DNA of 44,651 nt from Lentisphaeria bacterium (lineage in GTDB: Bacteria; Verrucomicrobiota; Lentisphaeria; Victivallales; Victivallaceae): the NCBI GenBank assembly GCA_017456285.1, contig JAFTJQ010000030.1, positions 1-44,651 of the forward strand, in the 5' to 3' direction. This document shows, in pieces, positions 18,866-28,117 of this stretch. Each line of letters starts with the position of its first letter. Within the stretch, counting starts at the first letter, position 1. A program made the translations under genes and the position numbers. The notes under the pieces are model-generated. The model made no database searches. It was given only the letters and a program-made list of their open reading frames with translations, and was not told the origin of the DNA.

Positions 18866-20581
18866 CTATAAAACCTCATGTTCTGCTATGTAAGCAATAT
18901 TCAATTGCGGAGCACCGGCATTGTAATTATAATTAACTTGCGGAGTCGCCAGCACATCAACACAACCGGTCGGGAATTTATCAATCGACATATTGAACAT
19001 GATAAATTCAATTCTGCCGGTTCTATCTCGCATCACACCCCTGACATGGTTACCCTTTATCTGCTTGGCGCTGAGAATAGTCAATTCATTAAAACGGAAA
19101 AGCGGTTTGGGGTTGCTGTGTCCGAATGGTGCGAGTTTGTCCATATACTTAAATATTTCCATATCCAAATCACTAACTTGCATATCCTCATCGTAAGAGA
19201 TGTATTGTACCAAATCTTCCTTGCTGATGACATTTTTGATAGATTCATTGATAATCTCAAAGAAAGCAGTCAATCTATCCGCTCTCAAGCCGATACCGAC
19301 CGCCATCGGATGCCCACCGTAACGCTCAAGCACATGTGCCGCATTGCCAAGGACTTCCACAAAATTCAATGAACCGACACTGCGGCCTGAACCGTAAGCA
19401 TTATCACCCTGAATGGTCAAAACGATTGCAGGACGGTTGTAATCTCTCGCCAAACGGGAAGCCACAATTCCGATAACTCCCTGATGCCAGTCACGACCTG
19501 CGACCAAAATCACATACTCACTGCTCCATGCAAGGTTATTTTCGATCTGCTTTTTAGCTTCACGGTAAATTTCCTGCTCTTTATTCTGGCGGATGCGGTT
19601 AAACTTCTCAAGTTCACCTGCGAAGCGGTAAGCCTCGACAATATTGTCAGACTCAAGGAGTTCCAAAGCGATATTTGCATCTCCGACACGACCTGCGGCA
19701 TTAATTCTCGGAGCTAACTTAAAAGTAATATCCGTCGGCATCAAGTCATGCTTGAGGTTAATACTTTCGGATAAAGCTCTTACCCCCGGACGCAATTGCT
19801 TGCGAAGAATCTCAATACCGTACTTGACCATAATTCGATTTTCGCCCAAAATCGGCACAATATCCGCCACCGTACCCAAAGCAATGTAATCCATTACTTC
19901 CTCAAGTTTAGTGCCGAAACCGCCCAAATTGTGGGCACGACCGTACTTCACAAAGGCGTGAGAGAGTTTGAATGCACTTCCAACACCGGAAAGCAAGTGC
20001 ATATCCTCAAGTTCGGGATAGATTTTCGGATTAATCAAAGCAATTGCTTTCGGCAACTCATTTGATGCTTCATGGTGGTCGGTGATAATCACGTCAATAC
20101 CACGGGAAATTGCAACATCCACCGCATCGCAACTGGTAATACCGCAGTCAACCGTCACGAGGACTTTGCAACCGGGCATGTGAGCGAGTGCTTTCTCCAG
20201 CGATTCCGGGGTAAAACCGTAACCGTCATCGAAGCGGTGCGGAATAAATGAAAAAACTTCCGCGCCGTTTTTTCTCAAAACCAGAGATAATAAAGCACTT
20301 GCAGTGATTCCGTCAGTATCGTAATCGCCATGAATCAGAATCGGTTCCTTATTAATGATAGCATCCCATAATCTCTTCGCAGCAATCTCAATTCCGGGGA
20401 AGCGATAGGGATCGGACAATTTTGCCAGGCGTGGGTCCAAAAAAGCGTCAACATCAGCGGGAGCGATGTTTCTGGCAGCCAGGATAGCGGCGATTGCTCT
20501 TGGGAGACCGCAAGATTCCTGAAGTTCTCTAATTTGATTTTCCTTGCCTCGGCAATTATTTTTCCAATTTAAAACACCCAT
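18866..20581 (-). CDS. recJ: Single-stranded-DNA-specific exonuclease RecJ
   Basis: A 5'-3' single-strand exonuclease of recombination and mismatch repair, in the DHH phosphoesterase family. The 571-residue length is normal. Metal-binding motifs are HGDYDTDG (84-91), VDCG (144-147) and TDHHEAS (167-173). The DHHA1 part shows RINAAGR and RYGGHPMAVG, and the C-terminus is the OB fold. The gene ends 100 nt before the start of the divergent-side parvulin gene and appears to be alone. Confidence 0.95.
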   Translation of the reverse strand: MGVLNWKNNCRGKENQIRELQESCGLPRAIAAILAARNIAPADVDAFLDPRLAKLSDPYRFPGIEIAAKRLWDAIINKEPILIHGDYDTDGITASALLSLVLRKNGAEVFSFIPHRFDDGYGFTPESLEKALAHMPGCKVLVTVDCGITSCDAVDVAISRGIDVIITDHHEASNELPKAIALINPKIYPELEDMHLLSGVGSAFKLSHAFVKYGRAHNLGGFGTKLEEVMDYIALGTVADIVPILGENRIMVKYGIEILRKQLRPGVRALSESINLKHDLMPTDITFKLAPRINAAGRVGDANIALELLESDNIVEAYRFAGELEKFNRIRQNKEQEIYREAKKQIENNLAWSSEYVILVAGRDWHQGVIGIVASRLARDYNRPAIVLTIQGDNAYGSGRSVGSLNFVEVLGNAAHVLERYGGHPMAVGIGLRADRLTAFFEIINESIKNVISKEDLVQYISYDEDMQVSDLDMEIFKYMDKLAPFGHSNPKPLFRFNELTILSAKQIKGNHVRGVMRDRTGRIEFIMFNMSIDKFPTGCVDVLATPQVNYNYNAGAPQLNIAYIAEHEVL

Positions 20582-20731
20582 TTATCCATTATACACTTTC
20601 TATTTTTTTATTCATCACATACAATAGCACACCCCTGTCTAAAAACAAGGGAAAAAAGTTAAAAAAATTGATTTTTTTTGAAAAAAAAGTTAAAAAGGCA
20701 TTTTTTTTCAAAAAAAAAAGCAAAAGCGGTC

Positions 20732-20759
20732 TTGACTTTTTGAAAAAATGTAGTACATT
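20732..20759 (+). promoter_or_regulatory. Promoter of the tRNA operon
   Basis: TTGACT (20732-20737), a 16-nt spacer and TACATT (20754-20759), about 20 nt before tRNA-Leu. The 130 nt before it, up to recJ, is A/T homopolymer runs with nothing else visible. Confidence 0.7.
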
Positions 20760-20779
20760 AAAGGACATAAGCGACAAAC

Positions 20780-20866
20780 GCCGACGTGGCGGAATTGGCA
20801 GACGCGCTAGGTTCAGGTCCTAGTCTCAGCAATGAGATGTGGGTTCAAGTCCCACCGTCGGTACCA
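20780..20866 (+). tRNA. tRNA-Leu (CAG)
   Basis: An 87-nt class II tRNA. Acceptor GCCGACG pairs with CGTCGGT, followed by A and encoded CCA. The anticodon stem CTAGG/CCTAG encloses loop TTCAGGT, with anticodon CAG. The long variable arm and the GGGTTCAAGTCCC T-arm are present. Confidence 0.97.
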
Positions 20867-20971
20867 ACCTTGTGGAAACACGAGGGGCGAGGTTTTTTTG
20901 AGAGAAACCGATGTAGTGGGGGCTGTATGAGAGAGATAAAGGCATTGTCGCAGTTGATAGGAAAAATTTAT

Positions 20972-21045
20972 GCGGGTATGGCATAACGGCTGTGCACCAG
21001 CCTTCCAAGCTGGTCATGGGGGTTCGACTCCCCCTACCCGCTCCA
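20972..21045 (+). tRNA. tRNA-Gly (TCC)
   Basis: A 74-nt tRNA. Acceptor GCGGGTA pairs with TACCCGC, then T and CCA. The anticodon stem CCAGC/GCTGG holds loop CTTCCAA, with anticodon TCC. The 105-nt gap before it contains a GAAA-loop stem (20868-20874 with 20879-20885) and a T-run at 20893. Confidence 0.97.
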
Positions 21046-21048
21046 TGT

Positions 21049-21133
21049 GGTGGAATTCCCGAGCGGCCAAAGGGGGCAGACTGTAAATCTGCTGTCACCG
21101 ACTTCGATGGTTCGAATCCATCTTCCACCACCA
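21049..21133 (+). tRNA. tRNA-Tyr (GTA)
   Basis: An 85-nt class II tRNA. Acceptor GGTGGAA pairs with TTCCACC, then A and CCA. The anticodon stem GCAGA/TCTGC holds loop CTGTAAA, with anticodon GTA; the variable arm is long. It begins 3 nt after tRNA-Gly. Its 3' end is the edge of the defence island. Confidence 0.97.
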
Positions 21134-21147
21134 TTTTTTTGCTAAAT

Positions 21148-21178
21148 AAGAGTGCTGAATATCAGCACTCTTTTTTTT
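21148..21178 (+). terminator. Terminator of the tRNA operon
   Basis: A perfect 11-bp stem (21148-21158 with 21162-21172), loop ATA, and a run of T to 21178. Confidence 0.92.
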
Positions 21179-21250
21179 ATAAATTACAAATAGGTTTAGG
21201 CAGGGCGATGCAGATTTAGGCAGGTCAATTCAGGTCGAATCGAACTTTAA

Positions 21251-21397
21251 TCAAAAGCAAGCAAAAGTGTATCATATATAGTTGATTACTTTACGAAAAA
21301 AGGTGAATTAATTCCGATTGATTCCGAGCATTATCTGTATGAATTAGCGAATTTGAAAAAAATCGATGAAGTGATAGTTATAGGGGGGAATAGATAA
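21251..21397 (+). pseudogene. Orphan 3' coding remnant at the island edge
   Basis: An open frame of 48 codons from just after a stop at 21248-21250 to TAA at 21395. It encodes a protein-like tail that includes YFTKKGELIPIDSEHYLYEL and ends EVIVIGGNR. It has no ATG and no RBS. The composition looks like a real C-terminus, not random AT DNA. I do not recognise the family. It probably is what is left of a gene cut by insertion or deletion of the adjacent island. Just upstream, TTTAGGCAGG occurs twice (near 21195 and 21216). Confidence 0.4.
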
Positions 21398-21409
21398 AAA
21401 ATCCCATGA

Positions 21410-22360
21410 TTACCAATATTTTATACTCTTTGCAATACCTATTTCATCAGGATACATCGTATAAGCAGAAATATTGGCATTATTTAATAATTGTTCTACA
21501 TAACAATGAGTTTTTACTGGAAATTCCAATTTAATTACTGCTGCTTTAACTAATTTCATATTATCTTTTTTTAAGTCTTGCAAAGAATAAGACTTATTCA
21601 TTGCCTCATTAAACTCGTCAAGTTGCATTTTTAATGATTTCAATAAATGATCTTTAAAAGGATTTAAAGTCGTAGGAAATAGGAAACTGCTGTTTTGAGC
21701 AATTAATCTTGGATTATTACCTTCTATTTTTAATGGTATAATTGATAATTGTTGATTATTATTATTTTCATTAACAATACATTTTTCTGTAGCTTCTAAA
21801 ATTTTTTCATAAAGCATTTCTTTATTACTCATTAATTTTGAAAATACATCCCATTCTTCAATTTCTTTATCAAAATCTGTATTAATTACATTTTGAACAA
21901 GTGGAGAATTTTTATAAAAATAACTTTCATTAAATACCCATATTGCTCTATCATTAATGCATGATTCTTCAAACGCAAAAAATAATGCAATTAAAAATGA
22001 AGATGTAACATCTAACAAGCGAGTTGGAGTGCCATAATGTTGCATACGTGCCAAAATTTCAGCATTTGTTATTTCTGAATGTTGAAGTTGTATTAATCTT
22101 TTATAATTTTGAATTGCTGAAAATTCTTCTTTTAAAGTTAATGGATTTGCAAATAATCCACTTCTGAACGAATAATCAGGATTTTTATTTATAAAATCAG
22201 TTTCTTCGACATATTTATTATACTTTCTTTCTAAACTTGTTTCTAATTTCCAAGAAGCATCTCCATGCCCTCTAAAAAGATAACCTTGTGAAAAATATAA
22301 TAAACAATCTGAAATATCTTCCCAAGATTCAATACGAATTTTAAAAACTTTATCACACAT
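21410..22360 (-). CDS. FRG-domain protein
   Basis: A 316-residue soluble protein. The FRG domain is marked by YLFRGHGDASW (about residues 27-37), LARMQHYGTPTRLLDVT and the ALFFAFE helix. FRG domains (named for Phe-Arg-Gly) occur in phage-defence neighbourhoods and have no settled biochemical role. I chose the ATG at 22360, preceded by CAGGAG, over the one at 22381; it overlaps the OLD gene stop by 8 nt, which suggests translational coupling. As the last gene of the operon it may be the effector or regulator of the ATPase, which is an inference. Confidence 0.88.
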   Translation of the reverse strand: MCDKVFKIRIESWEDISDCLLYFSQGYLFRGHGDASWKLETSLERKYNKYVEETDFINKNPDYSFRSGLFANPLTLKEEFSAIQNYKRLIQLQHSEITNAEILARMQHYGTPTRLLDVTSSFLIALFFAFEESCINDRAIWVFNESYFYKNSPLVQNVINTDFDKEIEEWDVFSKLMSNKEMLYEKILEATEKCIVNENNNNQQLSIIPLKIEGNNPRLIAQNSSFLFPTTLNPFKDHLLKSLKMQLDEFNEAMNKSYSLQDLKKDNMKLVKAAVIKLEFPVKTHCYVEQLLNNANISAYTMYPDEIGIAKSIKYW

Positions 22361-24047
22361 CTTGAAAATACTCCTGTCCATTAATAATTCTATTTATTTT
22401 ATCTATCAAAACAGAAAAATTGTCAAAATTCAATTTTGCAGGAGTTTTATCAAAACACTGTTCGATACCAGATTTTACAATATTTTCTAAACTAGAAGGA
22501 ATTGTTTTTAGTGAGCCATCGTATCGTTTAAATTGCTTTTTCAAGATACTTTTTTTTATCGAATTGTGGAAATAATCTTCGATTAAAAATCCATTTTTCC
22601 CATTCTGAGAAGACGGCACCGGAAGCATACAAAAATAAATATTATTCTTTTTATATGTTGTTACATTTTCCCTGTAATTATTAGAAAAGGTTTTGGGCTC
22701 TTTCTCAATACATTCTGCCAACCCTTTGGCTCCAGCCGGATCACGATCAAATAATACGATTACTGGCTTTGAAGAATTGATCAATAGCATCAAATTATTT
22801 ATAAAATCAGATGCATTACCCGTCCCGTTAAAAGGCAATATGTCTATTTTTTGATATAATTCATGGTCTAAAATCTCCATTGCCTTTTTTATATATTTGA
22901 CATCAGATAAGCCTTCTACTAAAAGCAATGGTCTGGTTGAGTTAGAAAAAAAATGTTGTTGCATAATATCCCAAGAACCTGATAATAATTTATTACGGAG
23001 TTCTTGTTTGGTTTTATCTTCAACTTTTACATTCCTTTGTTCATCACGATCAAGCATGACAATATTATTGAGAGAAAGTTGGTCTGCTATCTTTGCAGAA
23101 TGAGTTGTCATTACGATAGCACGCCCTGAAGCAGTATATTCTTGTAACAAATTAATCAAGTCAGTTTTTCTTGATTCATGGATATGTGCATCTGGTTCAT
23201 CCAGCAAAATTAAAGTGTCTTCTTGGGTGGCAAACTCTAAAATTGCTCGTAATAATAATAGTTTTTTTTCTCCTTCACTTAAAAAAGAAGCTTTTAATAT
23301 TGAATCGTTTTCTTTAGTTTTATATGTAATAGTTATTTCTTTTATAAGATTTTCTTTATCGATTTCTATGCAATTAGCTAAGTTATCAAAAAAATCAATT
23401 TCATATCCTACTACTATATCTTTTAACTCCTTTAAAGTTAAAACAATTTCATCATCATTATTTTTATTTAACTCATCATAAAATTGTAAAATTTCATTAC
23501 TTTTCTTCCATTTTGCTCTCAATTTTTTATTACACAAGAAATTAATTTTTTCGATATTATAAATGCCAATAACATTTTGTAAAAAATCTTGATTGCCAGG
23601 CAAGTTGGATATCGCCAATGAAAGCAAAGCAACCTCCCAATAATTTCTATCGTAATAATAAATATTCGGTTTTTTTATCCCATTAGCACGGATATTTTTA
23701 TAACGTGTTTTATATGGGATTTTGAATGACAAATTCCATAACTTTTGATCTTCTCCACTATATACAGCAACCATACGTTCTGGTAGTTTGATTTTTGGAT
23801 TTGCCTTTTTGTAATTCTTATCAAGAATATAATTTTTACCATCAATTTCATATTCCAAAAAATCACTAGTATTATGTGATTTTTTATATGTTGCTTGGAC
23901 GATTAGTTGAGCAATTAATTCCAAAATACTGCTTTTCCCTGAACCGTTATTACCAATCAAGACTGCAAAATTATTGCATTGCGTAAAATCAATATCAACA
24001 TCGCTTATATGTCTAAAGTGATCTATATGCAATTTTTTTAATTTCAT
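22353..24047 (-). CDS. OLD-family ATPase with TOPRIM nuclease domain
   Basis: A 564-residue protein. The ABC-type ATPase part has Walker A GNNGSGKS (32-39), signature LSEGEK (256-261), Walker B LILLDEPDAHIH (279-290) and the His switch THS (315-317). A TOPRIM domain follows, with LLVEGLSD (375-382, Glu378) and LFDRDPAG (432-439, DxD at 434-436). This is the architecture of P2 OLD and Gabija GajA, ATP-controlled DNA nucleases of anti-phage defence. No GajB-like helicase is present; instead an FRG-domain gene follows with an 8-nt overlap. It begins 40 nt after the specificity gene. Confidence 0.92.
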   Translation of the reverse strand: MKLKKLHIDHFRHISDVDIDFTQCNNFAVLIGNNGSGKSSILELIAQLIVQATYKKSHNTSDFLEYEIDGKNYILDKNYKKANPKIKLPERMVAVYSGEDQKLWNLSFKIPYKTRYKNIRANGIKKPNIYYYDRNYWEVALLSLAISNLPGNQDFLQNVIGIYNIEKINFLCNKKLRAKWKKSNEILQFYDELNKNNDDEIVLTLKELKDIVVGYEIDFFDNLANCIEIDKENLIKEITITYKTKENDSILKASFLSEGEKKLLLLRAILEFATQEDTLILLDEPDAHIHESRKTDLINLLQEYTASGRAIVMTTHSAKIADQLSLNNIVMLDRDEQRNVKVEDKTKQELRNKLLSGSWDIMQQHFFSNSTRPLLLVEGLSDVKYIKKAMEILDHELYQKIDILPFNGTGNASDFINNLMLLINSSKPVIVLFDRDPAGAKGLAECIEKEPKTFSNNYRENVTTYKKNNIYFCMLPVPSSQNGKNGFLIEDYFHNSIKKSILKKQFKRYDGSLKTIPSSLENIVKSGIEQCFDKTPAKLNFDNFSVLIDKINRIINGQEYFQDV

Positions 24048-24087
24048 TTAATTCATCATCAAATTATTTCCGCAAGTACAAAATCCA

Positions 24088-25440
24088 TTATTCAAACAAC
24101 TCCTTTTCAAATTGCTGTTGAGCTTCTATTTTGATTATATCAGCTTTTGATTTCAAATTTTGTATTTTTTGCATAACCTTATCTATTTGTGCCATGATAT
24201 TCTGTTGTTCTGGCAGAGGAGGAACAACAACAGGAATTTTAAGGAAAGCATCAACATCAATACTTTCCACCGTAACACCAGTTTTCATCGCAGATTCCAA
24301 TACTAATTTTTGCATAAAGTAAAAGTAAAAAAGAAAATATTTATCTAAAATTAAGTCATTATTCAGCTTTATTGCTTTTAAATCCTGATTTATCGTAGTA
24401 GGCACGGTGCTTATAGCTATAGGAAAAGAATGACGCAGTATTCCGCTACGGAAAACGGCAAGAATTGTCCCTGGCTGATGTATTGTCAACGAATTTTCAT
24501 GTACTGCAGCTTTCGTGATGTGATCTTCGGTCGCTTTCAAAAATAAATCTTTCATATCCTTGGCTGAAGTCCAACAAACATCTCCCTCCTGCCAATATGC
24601 AGAATTTCCGGTAGAGGGAGTTTTTCCACCGCTCATTTGAGAAATCAAATCCTTAACATTTCGGCATTCAAATTTTGATTTACCAAACAAATATGTTTGA
24701 GATTTTGATAATTTTGCGATGGACCATTTTGTTATTTTGGAAAAAGGGATGGTTCTAAATCCAACTTTTGATGCATCATTTGCGTTGGTTTGAATTCCCA
24801 ATTTCAATCTAAATAGAGAAGAAATTTTTTCAAGAATATCTACGGCTTGTTTTTTTAAATTTACCGCAGTTTGACACATTTCATTATATTTGTCAATAAT
24901 CTCTCTTTGTTTTTCTATGGATGGCAACGGTATTTCTATGTTACCCATCGAAGAAAATGAAAGCGTTTGGCGAACCGACCCGGTTGTACTTTCTCGGATC
25001 AATGCGTTAAATTTAGAAGTTCTGAATAAGATATATAAAAATTCAGGTAATAATCCTTGACGGCAACTGAAAACGACATACGCAGGACTGATATAATTAT
25101 ATTTTTGTTCTGCGGTCTTCAAGCCTATTGACCCCACATTGACCCGATATGGATTATACGCCAAGAAGCCGTCCTTTACAACTTTATAAGGCTGATTGAT
25201 GTTACTGCCTTTTTCTATGTAGGCATCAAACAAACCAGTTTTATTATTAACTCCTAATATTGGAAAATCCTTATCAGGGAAATCAAATGGCTTGACCTTT
25301 GTATTTTCCTCTTGTATGTAATCACCTAATTTTACAATGGGATAACTCGATGCAAATTTCTGCGCGGCATACCTTTTGAAGTCCCATAACGAAACATCGG
25401 TGAAATTAATGAAATTCAGATAGAGAAAATTGTTATTCAT
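24088..25440 (-). CDS. hsdS: Type I-like restriction specificity subunit (HsdS)
   Basis: A 450-residue DNA-recognition subunit with two target-recognition domains. The first half covers about residues 20-210 and ends in the IPLPSIEKQREIIDKY conserved helix entry. The second covers about 225-440, with GGKTPSTGNSAYW and IPVVVPPLPEQQNIMAQIDK. The two half-site layout predicts a bipartite DNA target. The start at 25440 has AAGGAG 10 nt upstream and overlaps the preceding stop as an ATGAATAA unit; the ATG at 25461 lacks an RBS. It would guide both activities of the upstream fusion enzyme. Confidence 0.92.
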   Translation of the reverse strand: MNNNFLYLNFINFTDVSLWDFKRYAAQKFASSYPIVKLGDYIQEENTKVKPFDFPDKDFPILGVNNKTGLFDAYIEKGSNINQPYKVVKDGFLAYNPYRVNVGSIGLKTAEQKYNYISPAYVVFSCRQGLLPEFLYILFRTSKFNALIRESTTGSVRQTLSFSSMGNIEIPLPSIEKQREIIDKYNEMCQTAVNLKKQAVDILEKISSLFRLKLGIQTNANDASKVGFRTIPFSKITKWSIAKLSKSQTYLFGKSKFECRNVKDLISQMSGGKTPSTGNSAYWQEGDVCWTSAKDMKDLFLKATEDHITKAAVHENSLTIHQPGTILAVFRSGILRHSFPIAISTVPTTINQDLKAIKLNNDLILDKYFLFYFYFMQKLVLESAMKTGVTVESIDVDAFLKIPVVVPPLPEQQNIMAQIDKVMQKIQNLKSKADIIKIEAQQQFEKELFE

Positions 25441-27784
25441 TGATAATCTGCTCCTTACCATCGGTTATCCGGATCAAATTATCATTTTCTATTTTGTACG
25501 AAATAGAAACTTTATTTTCCTTCCACAGTACAGTCGATTTTTTATATTCGTTAAACTCTTTAACGACATCTACTAACTGATTTTCACATTTTGCCCCAGT
25601 GGTAGTGATACCAGCTTTTTCTACCTCCACAATCGGGATTTCGTAATCAAAAAGCTCTTTAATTTTATCTTTTCCAGCTGTTTCAAACTCTTTCTCTATC
25701 TTCTTGGAGATTTCTTTCAGAGCTTTTGTTAATTCACGCTTATTTTCTGCGTGTTGCTCTTTGGCTTCAGCAATTTCATCAGAGTATTTTTCTTCAATTT
25801 CTTTTTGGACTTTGGCTCTGATTTCAGCATATTGCTTTTCTTCTTCCTCTGTAAATCTCTTGAAAAACAACAAACTTGGTTTGATTGTCGCTCCCGAAGC
25901 AATAAATACATCAGAAGGAATTGAGGTAATCAAAAGAATTTTGGCTTTTGTCTCAAAGTAGTCTCGGACTTTCTGAAGATTGGAATTATTCAAGACTCCC
26001 TCGGGCAGAACAATGCCCATTCTTCCACCTTTTTTGAGAAGCTTCAGGCACCTTTCCATAAACAAAACCTCTGTAAGACTGCTGGATTTTCCTAAATCGA
26101 ATCTGGACAATACAGTTTTTTTATCTTCAATATCCCGATTCAGCTCGTTTAATCTTTGCAGATATTCAACACCATATCGCTCGTAATAGTGCATCAGTCT
26201 TTCTTGAGCATATTGATCTTCAATAGCATTGATTTGACGCTCTATTGACTTTTTATCAGTTTGAGACAAGTCCAATATCACATCAATATCTTTGTCTGTT
26301 TCGCTCAATTTATAGTCCTTTTCAATTCTTGAGCCAAACGGGGGATTAGTCAAAATGACATCAAATCTTTCTTCAAAAATTCCATTAACATTAACAAGTC
26401 CGTCATGATGATGAACTCCACCATGACCATCTCCGTGCATTATCATATTCATTTTTGAAGTTCTTGCCATACGAGGATTCGCATCTGAGCCATAAATACA
26501 GCTTGAAGATAATTTTGAAATTCTTCTAGACTTTTCTGCATCAGTTTGTTTTGAATAAGATTTATTCGGTACGTTAATATCGGAATTTAATTTTCTTAAG
26601 ATTTCACTATATTTTTCATTAACTTCAATTTGTTCTTTTTCAGAAAGTTTTTCGTAATCTTCATTGAAAAATTGTGCTTTTAGTTCTTTTTTGTAGTTTT
26701 CAACATCTTTTTCTATTTTATCTCTTATGTATTCAAAAGATTTGATTAAAAAGCCCCCTGAGCCACAAGTTGGGTCACAAACTGTTTCACCCTCTTGAGG
26801 ATCAAGTATTTCAACCATAAAATCTACAATTGTACGAGGTGTAAAGAACTGGCCTAATTCACCTCTAAATGTAGTTCCCAAAAATTGTTCAAAAGCGATA
26901 CCTTTAACATCATCAGATGTTGCAGATAGATTATATTTTTCCAATTCTTTTACAATTTGTTCGAAACTATACTGTTTGATTTTTATTGTTTCATAAGAAT
27001 CAAAAAGTTTGTCTTCTGCAAATTCATCTTTAGTTGCTTTAAATAAATATTGCATATAAGGGATTTGAGCTTCTATTGGAAGATGTTTTTTTATATTCTT
27101 TTCAAAATGTTTTTCATCACGTCGGAATTTCTCAAGAGAAAATAAAACATCCTCATCCGGATTGCGTTCGTATCTTATTTTCATAAATAAGATTTTACTT
27201 ATTTCGTCAAAAGCTGCTTCAGGTGATAATTTGTCATTATTTCTAATAATGCAATGGCATTTAAATAGTAGTTTAGCAAATTCATCTCTGGAGAAAGCTT
27301 TAGTTTGAGCAAGCAATTTATTGATTTTCTTTTCATCATTAATAATTGAAGCATTCGGAATATCAATAATTTCGTCTAAATCTTTTGGCATTGAATCTTT
27401 ATCGACACGGAAAAATTTGGTTTCTTTTTCGTTTGTAGTAACAAAAAAACTTGCTCCTGACCAAGCAGCGTAATTAGCACCTTGGTAATAATCTTCTTGA
27501 CGAATTTTTACGGTTTCAGCTTTGCATTCAACAACAATAAATGCTGCTTTTGCTTTTTGTTTGTCCTCTTTTGATTTCCATACAACAATATCAGCTCTTG
27601 CTTTGCCTTGTCCACGATGAGAGTTATTAACTTTCAGTTCTTCGCCAATTTGTTCAAGATCATAGCCATATACATTAACTAAGCGACAAATATAACTTTG
27701 TCTAACTTGTTCTTCCGGTGTCAACACTAACCACTTATTTCTCAATGGTGAATATATTTTATTATTTTCAATTTTTAAATCCAT
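25433..27784 (-). CDS. Restriction nuclease-N6-adenine methyltransferase fusion
   Basis: A 783-residue protein. The N-terminus (about 1-135) is an HsdR_N-like PD-(D/E)xK nuclease: ARADIVVW with Asp65 and IVVECKAE with Glu86 and Lys88. Then comes an N6_N/N6_Mtase core: FEQFLGTTFRGELGQFFTPR, motif I VCDPTCGSGG (335-344) and motif IV NPPF (480-483). A long coiled-coil tail follows. With the adjacent S subunit and no HsdR motor, this resembles BcgI-like type IIB/IIG enzymes, which methylate and cut from one polypeptide. The ATG at 27784 has GGAG 12 nt upstream; the longer frame from 27910 crosses the promoter. Confidence 0.9.
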   Translation of the reverse strand: MDLKIENNKIYSPLRNKWLVLTPEEQVRQSYICRLVNVYGYDLEQIGEELKVNNSHRGQGKARADIVVWKSKEDKQKAKAAFIVVECKAETVKIRQEDYYQGANYAAWSGASFFVTTNEKETKFFRVDKDSMPKDLDEIIDIPNASIINDEKKINKLLAQTKAFSRDEFAKLLFKCHCIIRNNDKLSPEAAFDEISKILFMKIRYERNPDEDVLFSLEKFRRDEKHFEKNIKKHLPIEAQIPYMQYLFKATKDEFAEDKLFDSYETIKIKQYSFEQIVKELEKYNLSATSDDVKGIAFEQFLGTTFRGELGQFFTPRTIVDFMVEILDPQEGETVCDPTCGSGGFLIKSFEYIRDKIEKDVENYKKELKAQFFNEDYEKLSEKEQIEVNEKYSEILRKLNSDINVPNKSYSKQTDAEKSRRISKLSSSCIYGSDANPRMARTSKMNMIMHGDGHGGVHHHDGLVNVNGIFEERFDVILTNPPFGSRIEKDYKLSETDKDIDVILDLSQTDKKSIERQINAIEDQYAQERLMHYYERYGVEYLQRLNELNRDIEDKKTVLSRFDLGKSSSLTEVLFMERCLKLLKKGGRMGIVLPEGVLNNSNLQKVRDYFETKAKILLITSIPSDVFIASGATIKPSLLFFKRFTEEEEKQYAEIRAKVQKEIEEKYSDEIAEAKEQHAENKRELTKALKEISKKIEKEFETAGKDKIKELFDYEIPIVEVEKAGITTTGAKCENQLVDVVKEFNEYKKSTVLWKENKVSISYKIENDNLIRITDGKEQIINE

Positions 27785-27830
27785 TGCAGTAAAAATCTCC
27801 AATTTTCTAATAAATAATTTATATATGGTA

Positions 27831-27858
27831 AATATAGCATTTATTTTTTTATTTGCAA
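27831..27858 (-). promoter_or_regulatory. Promoter of the defence operon
   Basis: On the minus strand TTGCAA (27858-27853), a 16-nt spacer and TATATT (27836-27831), about 47 nt before the ATG at 27784. The remaining intergenic DNA to 28038 is AT-rich and has a run of nine C (27969-27977); I see no gene in it. Confidence 0.7.
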
Positions 27859-28038
27859 ATAGGGGAATAGATTTTCTGGATAAAATAATTATTTTTGTAA
27901 AGTTATGCAAAACAGCATATAAAAATATTTTTCAAATCAATACAGACAAAAAAGAGCAAACCAATTCTCCCCCCCCCGCGACAAATCCTTGATACAATAT
28001 AACTTTCGCTGATTTTTTATAAAAAACAGAAAAAAAAT

Positions 28039-28067
28039 TTGAAAAATTACTTCAAAAATGTTATATT
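28039..28067 (+). promoter_or_regulatory. Promoter of the small membrane protein gene
   Basis: TTGAAA (28039-28044), a 17-nt spacer and TATATT (28062-28067). Confidence 0.8.
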
Positions 28068-28117
28068 ATTCTCCATAGATTCAAAGCTTTACAATCAAAT
28101 AAACCTTGGAGGTATTT

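Larger units (their letters stand above)
21251..27784. other. Probable horizontally acquired defence island
   Basis: A block downstream of tRNA-Tyr with clearly higher AT content than its neighbours and only defence-type genes, all on the minus strand. The four genes are tightly packed; two junctions are 8-nt start/stop overlaps (25433-25440 and 22353-22360). No integrase and no repeated tRNA end are visible in the window, so the mode of insertion is unknown. Confidence 0.65.

Noticed and set aside
20826-21134. Minus-strand 102-residue open frame across the tRNA genes
   Set aside because: It is the reverse complement of three tRNA genes; no RBS and no protein-like pattern of its own.
24088-27784. 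Classical type I R-M system
   Set aside because: No HsdR helicase-translocase gene is found; the nuclease domain is fused to the methylase, which fits a type IIB/IIG arrangement better.
21049-28060. tRNA-Tyr-derived attL/attR pair flanking the defence island
   Set aside because: I searched by eye for a second copy of the tRNA 3' end to the right of 27784 and found none; no integrase is in the island.
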